Positions 24,565 to 31,607 of a stretch of 31,607 nucleotides of DNA are shown here, piece after piece. How positions within the stretch are numbered: the first letter of the stretch is position 1; the number at the start of each line of letters is the position of its first letter. Origin of the DNA: Terriglobia bacterium (GTDB taxonomy: Bacteria > Acidobacteriota > Terriglobia > UBA7540). The position numbers were made by a program, and so were the translations under genes. The stretch spans positions 1 through 31,607 of the forward strand of contig JAIQGB010000002.1 of NCBI GenBank assembly GCA_020072905.1, read 5' to 3'. Under the pieces are notes generated by a model. The model did not search any database. It saw only the letters and a list, made by a program, of their open reading frames with translations, and had not been told where the DNA came from.

Positions 24565-24818
24565 TTCTCGGTGCCTCTAGTCACGCACGCCTCACGAAAG
24601 CTCGTGGCGCGAGTCGCGACGCTGACCGCAGTGTGGGCACGATATGCCTGAGACCCGCGTGTCTTCGGCGTGAGCAGCTATCGGTAGAGATCGATAACCA
24701 CTGGACTCCCGATCCGTCCTGTTTCCGGACATGTGCTCCGAAGTCTCGTGGGCCATAGTGTACGGATCACTTCCAGAGTGGTCGGCCATCCGGAAGCTGG
24801 AGCAAGGCGTTCCTGCAG
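24565..24818. other. Unassigned stretch inside the cassette, upstream of the glycosyltransferase
   Basis: No gene can be supported here. A short minus-strand frame at 24592-24789 (65 codons) contains a CPHC motif but no ribosome site or known similarity, and a second at 24678-24872 overlaps it in another frame. A small hairpin, CACGA/TCGTG, lies at 24593-24606. The stretch may hold the glycosyltransferase promoter or decayed transposase sequence. Confidence 0.4.
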
Positions 24819-24947
24819 GATCAGTTCAAGGACTGTGGCACAGGCGTAAGATCTTTTCAGGAATCGTGACACGAATTTTCATCAACGCTGACATCGCGAG
24901 CTCGAAGTCCTTTGGTATCAACAGATGCCTTTTCACTTACTCTGACA
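24819..24947 (-). repeat. Right end: four 22-bp repeats
   Basis: Read on the minus strand, copies start at 24947 (TGTCAGAG), 24893 (TGTCAGCG), 24871 (TGTCACGA) and 24840 (TGCCACAG). The middle two are exactly adjacent, while the outermost is set 54 bp away and the innermost 31 bp away and diverged. The spacing differs from the strictly tandem left end, as in elements with functionally unequal ends. From 24948 to 25085 I see no gene or clear signal. Confidence 0.7.
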
Positions 24948-25085
24948 GCCTACACGCGCTCCTCCGTGCCCACCGTCGAGCAAAGCAGGCCGGCTCCTTG
25001 CATGGGTTGAGGCGGGAGATTGCCGGGAGGGCCGGCGGCGGCGTTGTCCTGCGCTTTCGGCGCGAGGAAGCTGCCCGCTGCAACC

Positions 25086-25607
25086 TCAGCGGTCGTCCTC
25101 GCTGTCCCCCCCGTGGGCGGAGCTGCGTGCTCTTTCCTCGGGTTCTTCAATCCATCGGCTGATGGCGTCAGGATTGAGCTTCATCTTGACAACACACGCC
25201 TCGTCGCGCTCGATAGTGACGACGAGCATTTCAAAGTCGCGGCCCAGTTCCCGGGCGTAGACGAAGGTCTGCTCTCTATCACGCCGCGACCAGACGCGCA
25301 CGAAAGGCCGGAAATCCGGCCCGACGACTTGCTGCAGGAAGGCGTCAAAATCGGCATCGGGAGGATGGAGGGAAGGATCAAGGTCCTCAAACACCGCCAG
25401 CTTGATGCTCTTCACCCCCTGGGGATGGGCGCGGTTGGCAAAGAAGCCGGCGAGACCCATGAAACGCAGCGGGCGTTGGTGATAGTGCGCCTGGATGCGC
25501 TGGACGATGGCGGCGAATTCCCGGTCGCCGGCCCGCAGGAATCCCGGCAGAGACAGAACCGCGCCGAGCAGGAGCAGGCTTGTGGTGAGGCGGCTATTTC
25601 TTTTCAT
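25086..25607 (-). CDS. Secreted protein of unknown function in the ECF unit
   Basis: A 173-residue protein with an N-terminal signal peptide (MKRNSRLTTSLLLLGAVLSLPGFLRA, cleavage expected after about residue 26). The mature part contains FAAIVQRIQAHYHQRPLRFMGLAGFF and ends with VVTIERDEACVVKMKLNPDAISRWIEEP. The C-terminal part resembles, in layout, the adjacent DUF4252 protein (a short segment on regulation of a measured value followed by a variable tail), but I do not recognise the family. ATG 25607 with AGGTGG upstream is preferred to the GTG at 25616. It overlaps the end of the DUF4252 gene by 14 nt, so the two are probably coupled. Confidence 0.8.
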   Translation of the reverse strand: MKRNSRLTTSLLLLGAVLSLPGFLRAGDREFAAIVQRIQAHYHQRPLRFMGLAGFFANRAHPQGVKSIKLAVFEDLDPSLHPPDADFDAFLQQVVGPDFRPFVRVWSRRDREQTFVYARELGRDFEMLVVTIERDEACVVKMKLNPDAISRWIEEPEERARSSAHGGDSEDDR

Positions 25608-26223
25608 CTTGTCCACCTGGCGAAGGTTTGGGCTGACCTGGCGAGGGTTTGGGCTGCTTGTTCTTCTCGAGGTCCATCCGGGGAATCCCCATCTTGCCTT
25701 CCAGCGCGCTGAGCTTGTCGATATCGATGGGCCCGACGATGTTTACCACGGTCAATTCCTTGGGTTCGGCGGCGATGATCGCGAGTCCCAAAATCTTCTG
25801 TGTGGCGCCTTCGGTCATCAAGTAGACTTCGGAGAGTTCGTTATCGCGCTTGCTGCGCACGCCAACCATTCTCGACCAAGCCGACGATTTGAGCTGCGAG
25901 CGGATGGCTTCGACGTCGGCGTCGGAGTATTCGCCCTCTTTGTCGAATTCGAAGCTCTTGACGTAAACGCCCTTCAGATTCTTGACGAGCTCCTGAAATT
26001 CCGCTGATTCCGCATCGTGGTCGGCGGCAACGAATTTCGACGCCAATTTCAGCATCGAGTCGTCGAGCGTGACGTCCACCACTTCGGCGGCCTTGCTCGC
26101 CAGCTTGTCAAGCTGCTTGATCTCGAGCCGGGGATTCTGCCCGTAGGCCGGCCCGCCCGTGGCGAGCGCGAGCAGTAAGGAAGAGCAACTCAGGATTACG
26201 GCATGGACTGATCGGATCTTCAT
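25594..26223 (-). CDS. DUF4252 secreted protein
   Basis: A 209-residue protein with a signal peptide (about residues 1-29, ending GGPAYGQ). The DUF4252 domain follows, with VDVTLDDSMLKLASKFV, LKGVYVKSFEFDKEGEYSDADVEAIRSQL, WSRMVGVRSK and IAAEPKELTVVNIVGPIDIDKL. Members are secreted or periplasmic, of unknown function, and are often encoded with ECF sigma factors. The tail has a duplicated KPSPGQP segment and ends in charged residues. ATG 26223 with GGAG 6 nt upstream is the chosen start; the frame is open to 26340 but without support. Confidence 0.85.
   Translation of the reverse strand: MKIRSVHAVILSCSSLLLALATGGPAYGQNPRLEIKQLDKLASKAAEVVDVTLDDSMLKLASKFVAADHDAESAEFQELVKNLKGVYVKSFEFDKEGEYSDADVEAIRSQLKSSAWSRMVGVRSKRDNELSEVYLMTEGATQKILGLAIIAAEPKELTVVNIVGPIDIDKLSALEGKMGIPRMDLEKNKQPKPSPGQPKPSPGGQDEKK
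25615..25656. repeat. Tandem 21-bp duplication in the DUF4252 tail
   Basis: Two adjacent 21-bp units (25615-25635 and 25636-25656) differ at one base and encode the repeated Lys-Pro-Ser-Pro-Gly-Gln/Gly-Pro type tail. This looks like a recent in-frame slippage duplication. Confidence 0.8.
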
Positions 26224-26287
26224 AAAAGACTCCTTCAGATCGGTTCTCCATCCTCTGGCGATCGTTTGAAGGCCCAGGGGCATCAGG

Positions 26288-26641
26288 CTAGGACGGAGGA
26301 ATGTGCTGCTCCGGTCCCTGCACTTTCCTCCAGGTGCCATTCAGTTTGCTGCTGGCGATGCGCAATGCCTGCATGAGCTGTGCCCTGGCGGCTTCGCCCT
26401 GCGCTCTCTCCTGCTCCGCGCGGTGCAGGTGAACGACGCCCGCCCCAATCAGCAGGCAAGCCAGGGCGCCTGCCGCCACCCAGCGCAGACGAGGTGCCGA
26501 CCAGATCGCCGCCAGCGCTTTTCGCCAGCCGATCCGCGGCGCCGGCCCCCGGGCGATTCGCGCCAGAACACTGTCCAGCAAATTCGCCGGCGGCTCCCGG
26601 CGCTTCAGTGCCGATCGCAGTTCATTCTCAAGGTCTTTCAT
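26288..26641 (-). CDS. Anti-sigma-factor-like single-pass membrane protein
   Basis: A 117-residue protein: a cytoplasmic part (1-52), one membrane helix (about 53-71, WVAAGALACLLIGAGVVHL) and a coiled-coil-like outer part (HRAEQERAQGEAARAQLMQALRIASSKLN). It starts within the last codon of the ECF sigma gene (ATGA overlap). The position and layout are those of an anti-sigma factor. The zinc HxxxCxxC motif of ZAS proteins is missing, so it would bind sigma in another way. It is followed by the DUF4252 gene in the same direction. Confidence 0.8.
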   Translation of the reverse strand: MKDLENELRSALKRREPPANLLDSVLARIARGPAPRIGWRKALAAIWSAPRLRWVAAGALACLLIGAGVVHLHRAEQERAQGEAARAQLMQALRIASSKLNGTWRKVQGPEQHIPPS

Positions 26642-27225
26642 GCTTGCTTCATCTCCACAGCCGGGCTGAGTCTTTCGCGCAGCGCCGCCAGCGAGCGCTG
26701 CAGGCGGCTTTTGACGGTGTTGATCGGGACATCGAGGATCCCCGCGATCTCGGCCAGTTCGAGCTCTTCCTGGTAGCGCAGGATGATGACCAGGCGCGAG
26801 TCCTCGGGAAGCGAGGCGACTGCGTGGCGCAGCCTCTTCGCCAGGAGCGGGTCGGGCGGCTCTGCTTCCACGGTCGGCTCCCGCGCCTCCTCGAGACCCA
26901 GGGGGGGCTGGGCCGGCCCCCGCCGGGCTTGATCGATGCAGCGCCGGCTGGTGACCTGACGGAGCCAGAGAATCAGGTGGGTCGGCGACTTGATCGCGGC
27001 GAGATTCTGGTAGAGGCGCAGGAAAACATCCTGAGCCAAATCCTCTGCCAGGGCGGGATTATGGAAGAAGTGGTAAGCCATGCTATAGACCATCCGCTGA
27101 TACTCGCGCACGATGGCGCCAAAGGCGGAAGCCTCGCCCCGCGCTGACCGGGCCAGCGCCTCTTCCATTCGCAGTCGTGTTGCGTCAGTCACGCTAGGGT
27201 CTCGTCGTCCGTCGCTGGCCCTCAT
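26638..27225 (-). CDS. ECF RNA polymerase sigma factor
   Basis: A 195-residue sigma70-family extracytoplasmic-function sigma factor. Region 2 includes FGAIVREYQRMVYSMAYHF and LAEDLAQDVFLRLYQNL, with the linker RRCIDQARR. Region 4 (SLPEDSRLVIILRYQEELELAEIAGILDVPINTVKSRLQRSLAALRERL) recognises the -35 box. It is followed by an anti-sigma-like gene, a DUF4252 gene and a secreted-protein gene on the same strand, which together look like one envelope-response unit. ATG 27225 has AGAGG directly against it, so a later start (GTG 27192 or ATG 27168) is possible. I did not find a convincing autoregulated promoter in 27226-27471. Confidence 0.9.
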   Translation of the reverse strand: MRASDGRRDPSVTDATRLRMEEALARSARGEASAFGAIVREYQRMVYSMAYHFFHNPALAEDLAQDVFLRLYQNLAAIKSPTHLILWLRQVTSRRCIDQARRGPAQPPLGLEEAREPTVEAEPPDPLLAKRLRHAVASLPEDSRLVIILRYQEELELAEIAGILDVPINTVKSRLQRSLAALRERLSPAVEMKQA

Positions 27226-27471
27226 CCTCTAGATACGCAGAAGGCGGGGAGAAGAATGCACGGAATTTCCGGCGCGCAGCCGTGAAGACGATACACTGCT
27301 TTCGAGAGGTAGGGGAGAGGAGAGACCGGAGGATGGGGCCGCCTCGCGGCAAGGCCTTGGCTTCGGGCACGTCCTCGGCGAGTCCATCGGGCGATGATGG
27401 GGGTGGGGCTTTTCTTCCCTCGATTGTAGTTTTGGCCTGTGCTACCTTGTCCCCCACAAACGGGAGGAAAC

Positions 27472-29217
27472 ATGAAGCGCAGACACTTTCTCGGTACACT
27501 CGCCTTCTTGCCCTTCGTCGGCCGCGCGCAGGAAGGTCCGCCGGAGGCCGATCCGGTCGAGAAGATGACCGCACCGTCAACGCCCACCATCGCGCTCAAT
27601 CATCTGGGCTTTCGGCCGCGGGTGGGACGGAAAACGCTCGTGGTGCGAGCCACGGGCTCGACCCGACCGAAGTCCTTTACCCTGCGAGATGTTGTGGACG
27701 TGAAGTTTCGCTTGACGCGCCCGCTCGCGGAAGGTCGCTCGGATTTTGGGCCCTGCCTGACGGCGGACTTTACGGATGTCAATCGCCCGGCGCTCTACCA
27801 GATCACCGTGGGCAAGGAGCATTCGATCCAGTTCGCGGTCCACGAAGACGTCTGGCGGCGCACGATTCCCAAAGCCGTCGGCTACTACCGCTACCAGAGG
27901 TGTGGCGTGGAGGTGCCGGGCGTGCACCCCGCATGTCATCTGGATGACGCGCGCCGGCGGGATACGGGCGAGCACGTAGACGTGGTGGGCGGCTGGCACG
28001 ATGCTGGTGACCTCCGCAAGTGGATGGAAGTGACCATGCTCAACGGCGTGGCGCTGCTCAATCTCTACCGCAACAATCCCGATCCCCGGCCCGCGGACCC
28101 CACGCGGGAGCAGCTTCTCGAGGAGGTGCGATACGGCAACCGCTACTTCCTCAAGATGCAGGACGCGGACGGCAAGATTTGGGCAGACGCGGCGGGTGGC
28201 GTCAACGGCGACAACAGCGACAATCATTGGACCGACAACGTCGTGGGGACCTCCGACGACCGTTACATCAATCCCACCAAGCGCAGCGGCACCGCCGCGG
28301 TCTTCGCCACCCTGCAGGGCCTGGTGGGGCAGTGCTACGCGGAGACCGACCCCGACTACGCGAAGCGTTGTCTGGAAGCCGGAATCCGCGCCTGGCGAGC
28401 TTTCCCCGAGCCGCCAGCGTCCACCGACGACCTTGCCTGGTGGACTTTGGCCGCCTGCGAGCTCTATCGCGCCACGCACGACAAGGAGTTCCAGGAGCAT
28501 GGCTATCTTCTGGGCCGCGCCCTGACGAAGCGGCAGAATACTTCGTTCATTGCCGACCAGCGCCAGGTTCGCGGCTTTTGGATGAACGGCGACCAGCCGT
28601 ATATGGATATCGTGAATTCGGCCCTGCCGCCGCTCGCGTTATTGGAGTTGCATGCCACTTTCCCTGATGCGGCAGACCGGAGCAAGTGGTTGGACGCGGT
28701 GCGGCTGCACCTGGACGAGTATGTTCTACCCATATCCCAAAGGAACGCCTATCGCATCATTCCTCTGGGCATGTTTATCGGTTCTCCGACGCCGGAAACC
28801 TACCGTCCCCTCGCCGGCAATTTGACCTACCGTTACTTCCATCCCGTGCGCAAGCAATTCTGGTGGCAGGGTGCGAACTGCCATCTGGGTAGCAATGCGC
28901 TTGTGCTCGCGCGCGCCTACAAGCTGACCGAGAAGCGGGAGTATGTTGACCTCGCCTATCGTCAGCTCGAGTGGATCATGGGCGCAAATCCCTTTGCGGC
29001 CTGCATGATGACCGGAGAGGGCATGCGGAATCCCTACCCGCACTCGCGCTTCATCGGGCTCATTCCCGGCGGGATCATGAACGGCATCGCCGGCAACATG
29101 CAGGACGAACCGGTCCTCGACATGCATTACACCCTCGACTGGCGCACCTGCGAGTATTGGAGCCCGCACGTGGCGTTCTATATCTGGGCGAATTCGGTGT
29201 TGGAGAGCATCGCGTAG
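27472..29217 (+). CDS. Tat-exported glycoside hydrolase family 9 enzyme
   Basis: A 581-residue GH9 glycosidase (cellulase or exo-glucosaminidase class), hydrolysing beta-linked glycans with inversion. The signal MKRRHFLGTLAFLPFVGRAQ has a twin-arginine motif (RRHFL), so export in a folded state is likely. A CelD_N-type Ig-like domain (about 37-128, starting PTIALNHLGFRPR) precedes the catalytic (alpha/alpha)6 barrel. The catalytic base region is GGWHDAGD (173-180) and the probable acid is Glu561 in CEYWSPHVAFY. WIMGANPFAACMMTGEG fits too. ATG 27472 has GGGAGGAA about 5 nt upstream. The 246 bp between this and the divergent ECF gene show no clear promoter. Confidence 0.9.
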   Translation: MKRRHFLGTLAFLPFVGRAQEGPPEADPVEKMTAPSTPTIALNHLGFRPRVGRKTLVVRATGSTRPKSFTLRDVVDVKFRLTRPLAEGRSDFGPCLTADFTDVNRPALYQITVGKEHSIQFAVHEDVWRRTIPKAVGYYRYQRCGVEVPGVHPACHLDDARRRDTGEHVDVVGGWHDAGDLRKWMEVTMLNGVALLNLYRNNPDPRPADPTREQLLEEVRYGNRYFLKMQDADGKIWADAAGGVNGDNSDNHWTDNVVGTSDDRYINPTKRSGTAAVFATLQGLVGQCYAETDPDYAKRCLEAGIRAWRAFPEPPASTDDLAWWTLAACELYRATHDKEFQEHGYLLGRALTKRQNTSFIADQRQVRGFWMNGDQPYMDIVNSALPPLALLELHATFPDAADRSKWLDAVRLHLDEYVLPISQRNAYRIIPLGMFIGSPTPETYRPLAGNLTYRYFHPVRKQFWWQGANCHLGSNALVLARAYKLTEKREYVDLAYRQLEWIMGANPFAACMMTGEGMRNPYPHSRFIGLIPGGIMNGIAGNMQDEPVLDMHYTLDWRTCEYWSPHVAFYIWANSVLESIA

Positions 29218-29275
29218 ATCCCAAAGACGAGGAGGCGTTGAACCGCGAGACGCAACATGTTAACGTAGGGAAACT

Positions 29276-29497
29276 ATGAAGAGCTTGTCAGCCAGTGAAA
29301 TCCTGCAGATGGGCATCGCTGAGCGTATCCAACTGGTCGAAGACATCTGGGACAGCATTGCTGCTGTGCCAGACGCCATCCCCTTGACCCACGCTCAACG
29401 CGAAGAACTCGACCGGCGAATCGCTGCCTACCACGATAACCCGCAGTCAGGTAGCCCCTGGGATGAGGTCAAGAAGCGGCTGAGCGGCCTCGCATGA
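29276..29497 (+). CDS. Addiction-module antitoxin-like protein
   Basis: A 73-residue protein resembling the small unstable antitoxins of ParE-type modules (Unstab_antitox family). SASEILQMGIAERIQLVEDIWDSIA is followed by a low-complexity region, then HAQREELDRRIAAYHDNPQSGSPWDEVKKRL. The C-terminal part would wrap the toxin. The stop overlaps the toxin start by ATGA, the normal antitoxin-first order. GH9 upstream ends 58 bp before it, so expression may be independent. Confidence 0.88.
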   Translation: MKSLSASEILQMGIAERIQLVEDIWDSIAAVPDAIPLTHAQREELDRRIAAYHDNPQSGSPWDEVKKRLSGLA

Positions 29498-29790
29498 TTC
29501 GTGAGGTCAAGATCCTCCCGGAAGCCGTATCCGACATCACCGAGGCCTATCGGTGGTACGAGAACAAGGCCAAAGGATTGGGATTGGAGTTTGTCCGGGC
29601 TGTCGACGCGAGGCTGGACTTCATTCGCCGCAATCCTTTGGCCTCCTCCCCGATCCACAAAGATGCCCGCCGCATCCTCTTGCGAAGGTTCCCGTACGGG
29701 CTCTACTACCTTGTCGAGGACGAATGGATTGCCGTCTTGGCCTGTTTCCATGCCAGGCGCGACCCCGCCCTGCTGCGGAGCCGACGGTAA
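29494..29790 (+). CDS. RelE/ParE-family toxin
   Basis: A 98-residue ParE-type toxin: PEAVSDITEAYRWYENKAKGLGLEFVRAVDARLDFIRRNP, then DARRILLRRFPYGLYYLVEDEWIAVLACFHARRDP. The central RRFPYGLYY and the C-terminal HARRDP are family marks. ParE poisons DNA gyrase while RelE cleaves mRNA; the catalytic residues of RelE are not evident, so a ParE-like mode is more likely. Encoded with the antitoxin directly upstream, it forms a complete pair. Confidence 0.9.
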   Translation: MIREVKILPEAVSDITEAYRWYENKAKGLGLEFVRAVDARLDFIRRNPLASSPIHKDARRILLRRFPYGLYYLVEDEWIAVLACFHARRDPALLRSRR

Positions 29791-29844
29791 GGACACCGCG
29801 AAACCGGGGCGGAGGAAACGCCTCCAGAGAAGAAGGATCTCGAA

Positions 29845-31281
29845 TTACACGACCGGAATCCCTAGATCCTTGCTGCCCAGCGGCGACATCTTGGCTTCGG
29901 GCGCGTATTCGGCGAGCAGGTCGAGCGCAATGCGCGCGCGGTGAACGCGCTCGCGGCCCATGTTGACGGCGAGGTCTTCGAGGTGTCGGCCGCACGGGTA
30001 AATATCCGGCGCGTTGCGCAATCCGAACTTGAGGTAAATCGGCGCAGCCACGCGGATGAGGTTCATCATTTCGTAGTAGCGCACGAACCCGCCAAAGTTG
30101 TCCGGCACTTCGATGTAGAGGTCGATGGGAATGTCCACGGCTTGGCGCAGCGCGCCGACTTGCGCGGGGCTCAAGTCGGTAGGGATGTTCAGGGTGTTCA
30201 CGCCGGCGCGCTCGAAGAGCTTGGCCGTCGCCGGGTTGGCGGCGGGCAGCGTCACGGAACTCTTGATCACCAGGTTCTTGGGCAACTCGCCTTTCTTCTT
30301 CATTTCGTTGAGCACCCAGATCAAGCCGAGGTCGGCCGGCAGCACGCTGCGGATGCCGAGGTCGCAGGCGCGGCGCACATCTTCGATGGCGTAGACCAAC
30401 TGGTCGGCGCCGCGATGCTGCAAGCCGATCACTTTGCCGGCGGCTGACGCCGCCTGGCCGCCCGCCTCGAACGTCGCCCGCGGGCCGATGAAGAGACACA
30501 CCTCAATTCGTTGGTCGCGCCCGATGCGCGCCATCTCGGAGATTTCTTTCCGCGTGAGCAGCATAATGCCACTGCCTTGGCTGACGCGATGAACGGGGAC
30601 CTGAAGTTCCTTCGCCGCCGCTAGCACCTCGCGGAAAACGCGCGGCCCTTCCACGCTCGGAATCTCGAATCGCCATTGGCCGCCGTCAGGGAATCGCTTG
30701 CCGCTCGGCTTGAGCGCGTGATTGTCTTCAGTCGGCAAATCCAGCTTGGCAAGAAACTGCTGGCTCTTTTTCATCGGTGACTCCATCTGAGTGTCTGAGT
30801 CTGAACTCTTCGCGACTGGCAGTTTCGGTATGATCTTACCGATTTCTGTCTTGAAGCGCTCCTGATGTTCGGGACGGGGGAGCGGCAACACATAGGGCGG
30901 TAGGCAAGACAATCCCGCCTCGCGGATTGCATCGACCACCATGGGTTCAATGGCGCACATCAGAACCACAACTGCGTCAGGTCGGTAATCCTTCATTCGC
31001 CGCGCCAGAGATGACACACCTTGCCGCCGATGTTTGTCCCGCTCGCTCTCGTCTTTGATATGGTTGATGGGGTATAGGACCAGATCATCGAGAAAGAAGC
31101 CTTTCGCCCTAAATTCTGAAAGGAAATTCGTATCGTCCCCGAAGGCTTCCTTCATCTTGTGATAAAGCAGGCTGTCGCGTTTGTAAAAGAATTTGCCGCT
31201 GTGCGGCGGCGATTCGCCTACGAACAGAGTGGTGATGCGCTGAGGTCGGAAAGTGTGGCGCAGCCCCTCCACATCGCTCAC
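29845..31281 (-). CDS. UDG-like domain fused to a U32-peptidase-like domain
   Basis: Residues 1-158 resemble a uracil-DNA-glycosylase-superfamily domain: TTLFVGESPPHSGKFFYKRDS, LDDLVLYPINHI, PDAVVVLMCAIEPMVVDAI and YVLPLPRPEH. Residues 170-478 resemble U32-family peptidase-like barrels: IMLLTRKEISEMARIGRDQRIEVCLFIGPRA, ADQLVYAIEDVRRACDLGIRSVLPAD, FGGFVRYYEMMNLIRVAAPIYLKFGLRNAPDIYPCGRHLE. A good ribosome site (GGAG) lies 6 nt before an in-frame ATG at 30774 (residue 170), so the second half may also be made alone. The cysteine and substrate of the U32-like half are not assignable. This may be a real fusion or two genes whose stop has been lost. Confidence 0.7.
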   Translation of the reverse strand: MSDVEGLRHTFRPQRITTLFVGESPPHSGKFFYKRDSLLYHKMKEAFGDDTNFLSEFRAKGFFLDDLVLYPINHIKDESERDKHRRQGVSSLARRMKDYRPDAVVVLMCAIEPMVVDAIREAGLSCLPPYVLPLPRPEHQERFKTEIGKIIPKLPVAKSSDSDTQMESPMKKSQQFLAKLDLPTEDNHALKPSGKRFPDGGQWRFEIPSVEGPRVFREVLAAAKELQVPVHRVSQGSGIMLLTRKEISEMARIGRDQRIEVCLFIGPRATFEAGGQAASAAGKVIGLQHRGADQLVYAIEDVRRACDLGIRSVLPADLGLIWVLNEMKKKGELPKNLVIKSSVTLPAANPATAKLFERAGVNTLNIPTDLSPAQVGALRQAVDIPIDLYIEVPDNFGGFVRYYEMMNLIRVAAPIYLKFGLRNAPDIYPCGRHLEDLAVNMGRERVHRARIALDLLAEYAPEAKMSPLGSKDLGIPVV

Positions 31282-31343
31282 GGGATCATCTCCTCAGACA
31301 GAGTCGCCAGCGATTCGACCGACGACGGACCGCTCACGACGCC

Positions 31344-31607
31344 CTACTGCGTATATTTCAAATATACCGTCCTCGTCTCGGTGTAGAAATCCAGTGCCAG
31401 CGGGCCTTGCTCGCGCATGCCGAAGCTCGACTCCTTGGTGCCGCCGAAGGGCAGTTGGTATTCCACGCCCGCGGTGGGCAAGTTCACGGTAATCAATCCG
31501 GCTTGAATCTGGTTGGTGAACTGGTGCACGCGCGTCAGATCGCGCGTGACGATCGAGGCCGACAGCCCGAACTTCACGCAGTTGGCGAGGCGCATCGCGT
31601 CGTCGAA
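31344..31607 (-). CDS. Aldehyde dehydrogenase C-terminus (partial), semialdehyde type
   Basis: Only the last 87 residues lie in the window; the frame stays open to the edge at 31607, so this is a truncated view, not a broken gene. LANCVKFGLSASIVTRD and the conserved VNLPTAGVEYQLPFGGTKESSFGMREQGPLALDFYTETRTVYLKY match the C-terminal region of NAD(P)-dependent aldehyde dehydrogenases. The VNLPTAG...PFGG..S..G.REQG pattern is most like alpha-ketoglutarate semialdehyde (2,5-dioxovalerate) dehydrogenase, an enzyme of oxidative pentose and sugar-acid pathways. Catalytic Cys and Glu lie outside the window. Confidence 0.85.
   Translation of the reverse strand, partial: FDDAMRLANCVKFGLSASIVTRDLTRVHQFTNQIQAGLITVNLPTAGVEYQLPFGGTKESSFGMREQGPLALDFYTETRTVYLKYTQ

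Larger units (their letters stand above)
22679..24947. mobile_element. Transposase-less cassette with IS21/Tn7-like repeated ends and a glycosyltransferase cargo
   Basis: Both edges carry sets of 22-bp repeats beginning TGT (TGYCASNGTNNNTGAAAA), pointing inward. Left: tandem copies at 22679, 22701 and 22723. Right, on the minus strand: copies starting at 24947, 24893, 24871 and 24840. The order of variants is the same on both sides, and a 16-bp stretch over the second-third copy junction is identical (22714-22729 and 24865-24880, inverted). Such ends with several recognition sites for a DDE transposase are known for IS21, Mu and Tn7-type elements. No transposase gene lies within; the main content is one glycosyltransferase gene. 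No target-site duplication is visible. Confidence 0.6.

Noticed and set aside
24592..24789. Short minus-strand frame with a CPHC motif inside the cassette
   Set aside because: No ribosome site, no similarity I recognise, and an overlapping alternative frame; too weak to call a gene.
1..31607. tRNA, rRNA or CRISPR array
   Set aside because: I found no cloverleaf-like sequence with a GGTTCRA loop, no rRNA core sequence and no regularly spaced long repeats with unique spacers; the 22-bp repeats at 22679-24947 have no spacers.

Overview
The window is a GC-rich, densely packed stretch of bacterial chromosome. It has many 4-nt ATGA stop/start overlaps. The mix of families (DUF4252 behind an ECF sigma factor, a DUF4173-type membrane protein, Tat-exported Gfo/Idh and GH9 enzymes, an SSS symporter with a tiny partner, GTAG-headed intergenic palindromes) suggests an Acidobacteriota member, probably from soil or a metagenome bin. 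That assignment is an inference from gene content; there is no rRNA, tRNA or CRISPR array to confirm it.

Layout. (1) 1-4762: an arginine operon argC-argB-argD-argF plus a frameshifted N-acetylglutamate synthase (argA-type), behind a near-perfect sigma70 promoter with ARG-box-like operators. (2) 4939-7068: ruvX, mltG and an unrecognised 195-aa protein overlapping the mltG tail. (3) 7129-11933: pyrimidine genes pyrF, pyrE and pyrC with an orphan HicB-like gene wedged between pyrF and pyrE, a glycine-rich membrane protein, and rnhB. (4) 12044-14426: a Tat-exported Gfo/Idh/MocA oxidoreductase and an MBL-fold hydrolase, both on the minus strand. (5) 14544-19243: an L-arabinose unit, araB-araD-SSS symporter-70-aa two-TM protein, behind a LacI-type operator palindrome; araA is not in the window. 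(6) 19261-22631: a minus-strand unit of membrane protein, winged-helix regulator, cis-prenyltransferase (UppS-like) and DUF4173-type protein, with a putative operator upstream and a degenerate copy at the uppS start. (7) 22679-24947: a 2.27-kb segment bounded by ordered inverted sets of 22-bp repeats that begin TGT, like the ends of IS21/Tn7/Mu-type elements, but containing a GT-C glycosyltransferase and no transposase. (8) 25086-27225: an ECF sigma factor, anti-sigma-like protein, DUF4252 protein and secreted protein. (9) 27472-31607: a Tat-exported GH9 glycosidase, a ParE-type toxin-antitoxin pair, a UDG-like/U32-like fusion, and the C-terminus of an aldehyde dehydrogenase cut by the window edge.

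The most unusual items are the transposase-less glycosyltransferase cassette, the regulator-UppS operon with its repeated operator, the two-TM partner of the arabinose symporter, and the UDG-U32 fusion. Several genes appear to have leaderless or nearly leaderless promoters.
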